DNA of 20,207 bases. Source: an uncultured Desulfobacterales bacterium. Lineage in GTDB: Bacteria; Desulfobacterota; Desulfobacteria; Desulfobacterales; JAFDCJ01. The position numbers were made by a program, and so were the translations under genes. The first letter of the stretch is position 1. Each line of letters starts with the position of its first letter. Below, piece by piece: positions 15,174-20,207 of the stretch. The DNA lies in the NCBI GenBank assembly GCA_945787595.1, contig CALZJV010000250.1, positions 1-20,207 of the forward strand. The letters run 5' to 3'. The notes beneath the pieces were generated by a model. It made no database searches. It saw only the letters and a list, made by a program, of their open reading frames with translations, and was not told the DNA's origin.

Positions 15174-15581
15174 AGAAATTGCAAAAAAAACATCTTATTT
15201 ATTTTAGTGGTATTTTATAATCTGCGATTTTGATACGTCCTTTGCAACCAGGCACTACAAATTAGAAAAGGTGGACTTTTCTATGCAGTCAGAAAGTTAT
15301 AATATTAAAGCCGATTCAAGCAGTCGGGGGACCGTGCCGACTGGAGGATAGCAGAGCCCCTGAATGCTTTGCAAATGAACCCAGGCGACTCGTGAAAATG
15401 CGGAATAGTAGATCAGACATCATGTCGTACAAAATTCATTGGGCATTGGCAAATTAAAAAACTGGTCTTATTGTTTTGTCATATGGCCAGGGACAAGTTG
15501 CCTAAAACTGAGAACGGCAGACTTAAAACAACTATTACCATCTACGAATGATTGATGGATACTAACGGGGAGGTGAATCTC
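15174..15581. other. Intergenic region with one perfect 7-bp hairpin
   Basis: About 400 bases without a supportable gene. CAGTCGG (15321-15327) pairs perfectly with CCGACTG (15337-15343) across a 9-base loop, without a T-run. A 22-codon frame around it (15284-15351) has no homologue I recognise. The stretch may be debris from the adjoining pseudogene; GGGGAGG at 15567-15573 is the ribosome site of the methyltransferase. Confidence 0.4.
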
Positions 15582-16673
15582 GTGACCTCAGAAAATAATC
15601 AAAAAGCGTTTGATGCCGACAAAGCCGAAGCATTTTCAGAAAAGCTCTTAACGACACTCAATTATGGCTCATTATCGTTGATGATGTCTATCGGGCATCG
15701 CACGGGGATTTTTGATGCCATGAGAGCGTTGTCCCCCTCGACCTCGCAGGAGGTGGCTAAAGCGTCCGGCCTGAACGAACGCTACGTGCGCGAGTGGTTG
15801 GGAGCGATGGTCACTGCCGGGGTGATCGACGTCGACCCGACGAGCACAAGATATACGCTGCCGGCCGAACACGCCGCTTTTTTGACCCGTGCGGCGGGTG
15901 CAGAAAATTTCGCTGTTTTCACCCAGTACATCGGTCTGATGGGCACAGTGGAGGACAAGATCGTCGAGTGTTTCAAAAAAGGCGGTGGTGTGCCGTATGA
16001 CGATTTTCTGAGATTCCATGCCATAATGGCAGAAGACAGCGGGCAGTCGGTTCTTTCATCGCTCGAGTCCCATGTGCTTCCGCTCGTGCCTGGCCTTGCT
16101 GACAGACTCGCTAAAGGCATCAGTGTTCTGGATATCGGTTGTGGTAGAGGGCGAATACTGAACCGGTTGGCCGAACTGTATTCGAATAGCCGGTTTACGG
16201 GGATGGACATTTCCGTGGAGGCGATCGGTACAGCGCGCGCCGATGCATCACAGAAACGCATGCAGAATGTTGAATTTGTCGTCCGTGACCTGAGCGATTT
16301 CAACGAAACGGCCGAACCTGAGACGTTTGATCTTATCACTACTTTTGACGCCATACATGATCAGATCAAACCGCTCAACGTTCTCAAAGGCATTCACCGT
16401 GCATTGAAATCCGACGGCGTTTACTTGATGCAGGACATTAGGGGATCAAGCCACGTCTATAAAAATGTTGACCACCCGATCGGAACATTCCTCTACACCA
16501 TCTCGACCATGCACTGTATGACGGTTTCTCTATCGCAAGGTGGTGATGGATTGGGTGCCATGTGGGGTGAAGAAAAAACGCGGGAATACCTCGAGAAGGC
16601 CGCTTTTAAATCGATCGAGACAAACCAACTGGCGCACGACATTCAGAACAACTGGTATGTGATCAGAAAATAA
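15582..16673 (+). CDS. Class I SAM-dependent methyltransferase with N-terminal winged helix (Rv2258c-like)
   Basis: A 363-residue methyltransferase. Residues about 15-100 form a winged-helix dimerisation domain (SQEVAKASGLNERYVREWLGAMV). The Rossmann-fold SAM domain begins at VLDIGCGRG (182-190, motif I), with MDIS at 208-211 as the acidic ribose-binding strand end and FDLITTFDAIHD at motif IV. The HVYKNVDHPIGTFLYTIS segment and the MWGEEKTREYLEKAAF tail are typical of this conserved group. The acceptor is unknown; relatives methylate small molecules. I pick the GTG at 15582 because GGAGG lies 8 bases upstream; the earlier ATG at 15555 has no such site. It is intact and stands alone between pseudogenes. 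No product-specific neighbour helps to assign a pathway. Confidence 0.85.
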   Translation: MTSENNQKAFDADKAEAFSEKLLTTLNYGSLSLMMSIGHRTGIFDAMRALSPSTSQEVAKASGLNERYVREWLGAMVTAGVIDVDPTSTRYTLPAEHAAFLTRAAGAENFAVFTQYIGLMGTVEDKIVECFKKGGGVPYDDFLRFHAIMAEDSGQSVLSSLESHVLPLVPGLADRLAKGISVLDIGCGRGRILNRLAELYSNSRFTGMDISVEAIGTARADASQKRMQNVEFVVRDLSDFNETAEPETFDLITTFDAIHDQIKPLNVLKGIHRALKSDGVYLMQDIRGSSHVYKNVDHPIGTFLYTISTMHCMTVSLSQGGDGLGAMWGEEKTREYLEKAAFKSIETNQLAHDIQNNWYVIRK

Positions 16674-16720
16674 GTCGATGACCAATTATTAGTATTAATC
16701 AATCAGGAGGGAGAGTGATC

Positions 16721-17218
16721 ATGAAAACGAAAAATATACTTCTCGGGCTGTATATCGTCTCACTATGAGCAACATTCTCAGGAACTGACCCCACGGAGAT
16801 TGCAGTGCGGATCAAGACTAAAGACGCCAAATTCTTGGGCACCCTCACGGGAGGCGCCTAAATGAGCATCAAAGAAGCGCAGACCGGCGAACTCCTGGCC
16901 AAGAGACTGACCACCGGGGGCACTGGCAACACCATGCGCATCACGAAGACCCCAATCGCTCGTGACGGGCCCATCTCGGATGAAAGTATGGCGAAATTCA
17001 CGGCCACCATCGATATCAACGAGTCCCAGCTCATCGAAGTGACGGCCTATGGACCGATGGCCAATCTACAAGCTACCAGTAAGGTGTCGGCCACTCAATG
17101 GGTCGTCCCCGGCAACCCCCAATCACAGTCATATCGCAGAGGCTATCCAGCGACATCGAAGGAGGCGTCTCGATTCGGCCTTGTGGTGTGTCAACCTTTA
17201 TTTTCTGGGAAGCACTGA
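16721..17218 (+). pseudogene. Exported-protein gene interrupted by two in-frame stops
   Basis: GGAGGG at 16707-16712 precedes an ATG opening MKTKNILLGLYIVSL, which looks like a signal peptide. A TGA follows at 16766-16768, the same frame resumes with ATFSGTDPTEIAVRIKTKDAKF, a TAA occurs at 16859-16861, and the frame resumes again at ATGAGC (16862) through TGELLAKRLTTGGTGNT and LIEVTAYGPMANLQA to WVVPG near 17112. After that the sequence loses its even composition and ends at 17218. The regular alternation of beta-strand-like segments suggests a small Ig-like or carboxypeptidase-regulatory-like exported domain. Two nonsense codons and a degraded C-terminus argue against function. Translation from 16862 could give a 118-residue protein without a signal peptide. 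I do not recognise a named family. Confidence 0.6.
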
Positions 17219-17355
17219 GTCCAAGACTCTTGGTAGCAGCCGTTGGTAGCTTCCTGGACTCGGATGCAGTATCTCTAGACACCTTCCTTGAAAGACAAAT
17301 TCTCGTGATGGGAGATTTGGAAATGAACCCGGACAAACGGCAGGGAGGATCAAAG

Positions 17356-18392
17356 ATGGGTCCTAACATATCCCAAAACGTACGGATTACCGGTAAGGCT
17401 GAGCCGCTGGGAGCACTAGAGATAGCTGGCAAACCGGTTGAGATCTTGGCGGACGGAGGCTTTAGCCACGATATGACGCTACCCATCGGCAAAAACCGGA
17501 TTGTGATCGCTGTAAAGGATAGCGCCGGGAACCTGACGCGTCGATCGCGTTCGGTTATCTGCATGCCGGACGAACGCGCACCGGATCGTTACGATGACCA
17601 TTTGACTTCCACTGGACCGAAAAAATTTGTAACGCGCAGTAATGCTTTTGTTCTTTCCGGGTACACCGCACCCAATGCACGGATTGATGTGATCCGGGAA
17701 GGGGAATCGCTTACCGCCGGAGCCCATACGGATGCTTCCGGCCGGTTTCGTTTAAAACTGCCGGTCACCCGGCATCAGCAGGTGCTGCAGCTTCGCATTA
17801 AAGTGCCTTCCGGCTTTGTTACCCAAGATGAGTTTGTGCTGATGAGTGATACCCAGCCCCCGGATCTAACCCTTGCCTTGACAAGGCCCCCCCTTCGAAT
17901 ACCGCCGATTCAACGCTGCGTTTGGTGGGGACACTAAACAGCGGTAAAAGTCTGTTTTTCAACGACACACCGGTTGAGATCGAACACGACCGGTTTCGGA
18001 TCGACACCAAACTTGCGGAAGGGCCGAACCGCCTGGTTTTGATTGCCAGAGACGTCGTTGGCAACGAACGGCGGTGGGAGAAAACCATCTGGCTGGACCG
18101 TGAACCGCCACGCTTGATTGATGCAAAAATTGTCACCCCCCGTCCCCAAATCCCGGGGGAGATAGAGGTGATTGTGCGTGCCAAAGATGCCACGGGAATG
18201 AAGCGCTATGCCTGGGTAACCCTAAAAGGTGGAAATATGAACAAAACAGTTCGTTTGTTACTCATTGACAAAAGTTCAGGGATCTACCACAAAGCAATGA
18301 CGATCTCCGGCTTATCGACGGGACAAATCGCACTGATCAATGTCCGTTTGGAGGACTATTTGGGCAATCAGCAGGTATACGGTCTGGATTAG
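17356..18392 (+). pseudogene. Ig-like repeat protein split by a frameshift at a C7 tract
   Basis: Two overlapping frames make one protein. The first reads from MGPNISQNV (ATG 17356, GGAGG 7 bases upstream) through three Ig-like units: GALEIAGKPVEILADGGF with GKNRIVIAVKDSAGN; FVLSGYTAPNARIDV with TDASGRFRLKLP; and SDTQPPDLTL. The second takes over after the C tract at 17887-17893 with STLRLVGTLNSGKSLFFN, GPNRLVLIARDVVGN, a LDREPP linker, and a last domain ending YLGNQQVYGLD. One more C would join them into 345 residues. The repeated N-R-(I/L)-V-(I/L)-x-A-x-D-x-x-G-N signature is typical of the Ig-like repeats following FecR domains in Desulfobacterota surface proteins, but no signal peptide or FecR domain precedes it, so the 5' end is probably lost. 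The frame is open back to 17098 without recognisable content. Confidence 0.65.
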
Positions 18393-18400
18393 TGAACGCT

Positions 18401-18449
18401 CCTCCCGCAGAGCGGGAGGCCTCAGGAAGCCCCCTGGAAGGGGGTGAGG
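18401..18449. repeat. Two adjacent GC-rich hairpins after the Ig-like gene
   Basis: CCTCCCGC (18401-18408) pairs perfectly with GCGGGAGG (18412-18419) around a 3-base loop. Immediately after, CCTCA plus CCCCCT pairs with AGGGGG plus TGAGG (18420-18449) with a 5-base bulge and a GGA loop. There is no T-run, so neither is a standard terminator. Starting 8 bases after a stop codon, they could act as a transcript-end or mRNA-stabilising structure, or belong to a dispersed repeat. Confidence 0.55.
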
Positions 18450-18619
18450 ACAATTACTTTGATTATTTAAATCCGAAATCCCTGGCCCAGAACTGGACTC
18501 ATCAATATTTAATTCTTTGGTTCTTATTCAGTCAGTTTCACCGTTACAACTTTTTTGTACATCGGCATTCGCGCTCTCCGAGGCGTGGGCTACGAGCCGG
18601 AGGCCAGGGCGGGCCGAAA

Positions 18620-18850
18620 CACGAAGCACGAAACAAATTCTAATGACAAAAATACCAATGACAAAAATCGCTATGCCACCCGCCGTTATGACATAGGATA
18701 ATCCACTAGGGTATGCAGGCTTTATGCTTTTGCTTTCCCCGTTTTAGACATTTGAACATTAGAATTTCGGATTTGCCCATCGACTTCGCTCAGGGTGGTG
18801 AGCCGGTCGAACCATTTCGAATTTCGATATTCGTATTTCGTATTTTACAA
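18620..18850. repeat. Composite intergenic palindromic repeat
   Basis: The left part is built of CGAAGCACGAAACAAATTC and twice-repeated AATGACAAAAAT units (18622-18667). The right part contains matching inverted words: CATTAGAATTT at 18757-18767 is the exact reverse complement of 18635-18645, and it is followed by repeated TTCGAATTTCG/TTCGTATTTCG words to about 18845. Inside the right arm, 18779-18813 carries the CGAC-x-GCTCAGGGTGGTGAGC-x-GTCG hairpin type that I know as a widespread dispersed bacterial repeat. No gene is supportable between 18393 and 18980. Confidence 0.55.
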
Positions 18851-18980
18851 TATTTAGCTGTTTTCTCCCCGGGTCGGTAGAACCTTTTCGGGCCCACACT
18901 AGAAGTGGTGGTTTAATGGCGGAATTAAAGGGGCAGAGTTTTTACTTGGGATGTACGTTTATAACTTTTAGGAGGAAATA

Positions 18981-19949
18981 ATGGGCAAGAGATTTAATGC
19001 ATACGTTTTGGTCATTGTTTCATTGATGATATCTGTATCAATGATGTCATGCACGCCAACCAAAACAACCCGGATCGAATCGCCGGCGGCATCCGGAGCA
19101 ACAGAGGAAGCGTCTGTTGAAAGTAAGATCCACCTGCCACTGTTCGATGCCGATTGCGGTGGGATACACGATTCGATTGATGGGACCCTGAATACCCAAA
19201 CCCGGTTTTCCTTGCTTGGCGGAATCAATGTCTTTACAAGGGCAAACGTCAACAAGGTTCATCCGAGTGAAGAAGAGCTAATGGCCGGCAACCTCATCAA
19301 ACGCATGACCTTCGGGCAGGATGCGGCGTTGGACAATGTTTGGTCTCTTTTTGCGACGGTCGTACCGAGCGATGGTGAAAAGGTCGGTGACATGTATATC
19401 TTCAAGCTGGTTGTTGAGGGATTGGCGGGGAACGACGGCAACGTTTATGATGTATCCATGAGCCTCGATGAAGCGCGTAATGTCCCTGTGCCGGGTCTGA
19501 CGGCGATGATACCTGCGCCGACCATACGCCTGGCCGAGCCAAACGCCGCCGTGGAGATGCGTTTTTATATACCGCCTGGGAACAAGCAGATTACTGTTTA
19601 CAATTTCGATGCGGCGCTGGCAAAGGTGACCCTGGAAACCGCATTTAGAACCATAACAATGGGCTCTTCGGGTCAAGGTGTGCTGAGCGAAACAACCAGC
19701 TTGCTGGATCCAATGGAAACGGATCGTTTGGGGGCCCTGGTATTTCACGGTGATGGAGAGGAATCTCCGAATGACGCCACGTTCTACGTTAAGGACCGTG
19801 CTGGCCGTCATTCCGCTATTGTTTGCCGGAAGAACCATGATTCGCATCACCAAGGACGAGTTGAAAAGTTAGGCCAACGATGTGATCAGTACCACCGTCG
19901 GCGGACAAACGCTGATTTCGCCCTCCACTTTGGCGGAGTGCGGCGATAA
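18981..19949 (+). CDS. Putative lipoprotein of unknown function, C-terminus probably frameshifted
   Basis: AGGAGG at 18971-18976 precedes an ATG whose product begins [21 protein letters not shown] and reaches C24 in MMSC, a plausible though not ideal lipobox, so the mature protein would be lipid-anchored. Residues about 45-275 look like an ordinary soluble domain ([60 protein letters not shown]). I do not recognise the family. From about residue 273 the frame becomes rich in R, H and C, which is unnatural. A +1 shift at about 19790-19805 gives instead [20 protein letters not shown] and a stop at 19870-19872. The native gene therefore probably ended at 19872, and this copy is either frameshifted or carries an assembly error. 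Confidence 0.6.
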   Translation: MGKRFNAYVLVIVSLMISVSMMSCTPTKTTRIESPAASGATEEASVESKIHLPLFDADCGGIHDSIDGTLNTQTRFSLLGGINVFTRANVNKVHPSEEELMAGNLIKRMTFGQDAALDNVWSLFATVVPSDGEKVGDMYIFKLVVEGLAGNDGNVYDVSMSLDEARNVPVPGLTAMIPAPTIRLAEPNAAVEMRFYIPPGNKQITVYNFDAALAKVTLETAFRTITMGSSGQGVLSETTSLLDPMETDRLGALVFHGDGEESPNDATFYVKDRAGRHSAIVCRKNHDSHHQGRVEKLGQRCDQYHRRRTNADFALHFGGVRR

Positions 19950-20085
19950 CCTGCGAATCGATGATCAAATGAAGGTGATGCCCAAAGGTGTCAAACAGCC
20001 CATCACAATCTATGAAGTCGGCGGCATTGGTGGCCAATTCAACATCTATGAGAGGTTCCATAATAATTACTGCCAGTCCGTTTGA
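19882..20085 (+). pseudogene. Fragment of a class III adenylate/guanylate cyclase catalytic domain end
   Basis: The frame reads [21 protein letters not shown], then [20 protein letters not shown] and FNIY, which corresponds to the end of a class III nucleotide cyclase domain (VGGQxLIS-x-STL, [17 protein letters not shown]). The catalytic Asp, Arg and other metal-site residues lie further upstream in the family and are absent here: the preceding sequence is the tail of the lipoprotein. The homology stops at about 20050, where a minus-strand reductase fragment begins. It has no start signal and cannot be active. Confidence 0.7.
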
Positions 20086-20207
20086 TGCGGCGTAGCGAAG
20101 TCCTTTTATACCAGCCTGGAACTGCTCACACAAATAGTTCAGTTGTATCTGACAAAAGGTCCATTCATACGCATCCACAATTTCCTGAAATACTTCATAG
20201 CTATCAT
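20050..20207 (-). pseudogene. Fragment of a 4Fe-4S-type aldo/keto reductase, cut by the window edge
   Basis: Read leftward from 20205, the frame gives [40 protein letters not shown] and [12 protein letters not shown]. This is the middle of the YgjR/Fe-S aldo/keto reductase family (QIQxNYxDExxQAGxxGLxYAxxxGLAVxxMEPL-RGG). Right after EPL the expected RGG and the remainder, including the C-terminal cysteine cluster, are missing, because the sequence passes into the cyclase fragment on the other strand. So the 3' half is lost. The 5' half lies beyond the window and could be intact up to this break. Confidence 0.7.

Noticed and set aside
14186..20085. The two cyclase-related fragments as halves of one ancestral gene
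   Set aside because: The right fragment ends in the IYEVGGIGG type, while the left one belongs to the TPR-linked cyclase type. These are different subfamilies, so common origin is not supported.

Overview
This window looks like a chromosomal stretch from an anaerobic bacterium of the Desulfobacterota (sulfate-reducer type, Desulfobacteraceae/Desulfosarcinaceae-like). The indicators are a lipoyl H-protein paired with an HdrD-like iron-sulfur protein, a 4-hydroxybenzoyl-CoA-reductase-type molybdenum enzyme, a GAF-LuxR regulator with a four-cysteine pattern, and long intergenic palindromic repeats. The taxonomic call is inference from gene content; there is no rRNA or tRNA here.

Left part (1-5855, mostly + strand): the end of an H-protein-like lipoyl carrier is followed at once by an HdrD-like protein with two 4Fe-4S sites and two CCG domains. 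A 20-codon stump resembling a lipoate-ligase start and an intrinsic terminator follow. Then come a short histone-deacetylase-family amidohydrolase, a gene-poor stretch holding a minus-strand fragment that resembles a glycine/betaine-reductase-B-type protein, a homocysteine S-methyltransferase-family gene, a ~150-bp MITE-like palindrome flanked by an 8-bp direct repeat, and an aldo/keto reductase.

Centre (6040-11612, minus strand): a compact, visibly GC-rich operon with a sigma70-like promoter at 11662-11689. Its order is 2Fe-2S subunit, molybdopterin subunit, FAD subunit, aryl-acid CoA/AMP ligase. The FAD subunit carries the extra cysteine loop characteristic of 4-hydroxybenzoyl-CoA reductase, so the cluster plausibly activates a hydroxybenzoate to its CoA thioester and removes the hydroxyl reductively, feeding benzoyl-CoA. 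The ligase is of the EntE/DhbE kind, which leaves the position of the hydroxyl (para or ortho) open.

Next (12000-14096, minus strand, AT-richer): a group I truncated haemoglobin, an ABM-domain monooxygenase-like protein, and a GAF-LuxR regulator with a possible operator palindrome upstream. This could be a small NO/O2 response cassette.

Right part (14186-20207) is largely a gene graveyard: a decayed cyclase-TPR protein (deletion, frameshift, nonsense TGA), one intact SAM methyltransferase, a secreted-protein pseudogene with two in-frame stops, an Ig-like-domain protein split at a C7 tract, a repeat-filled intergenic region, a lipoprotein whose end is frameshifted, a cyclase C-terminal fragment, and an aldo/keto-reductase fragment joined to it tail to tail. 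The most interesting intact system is the ligase plus reductase operon; the most interesting non-coding object is the palindromic element at 4703-4867.
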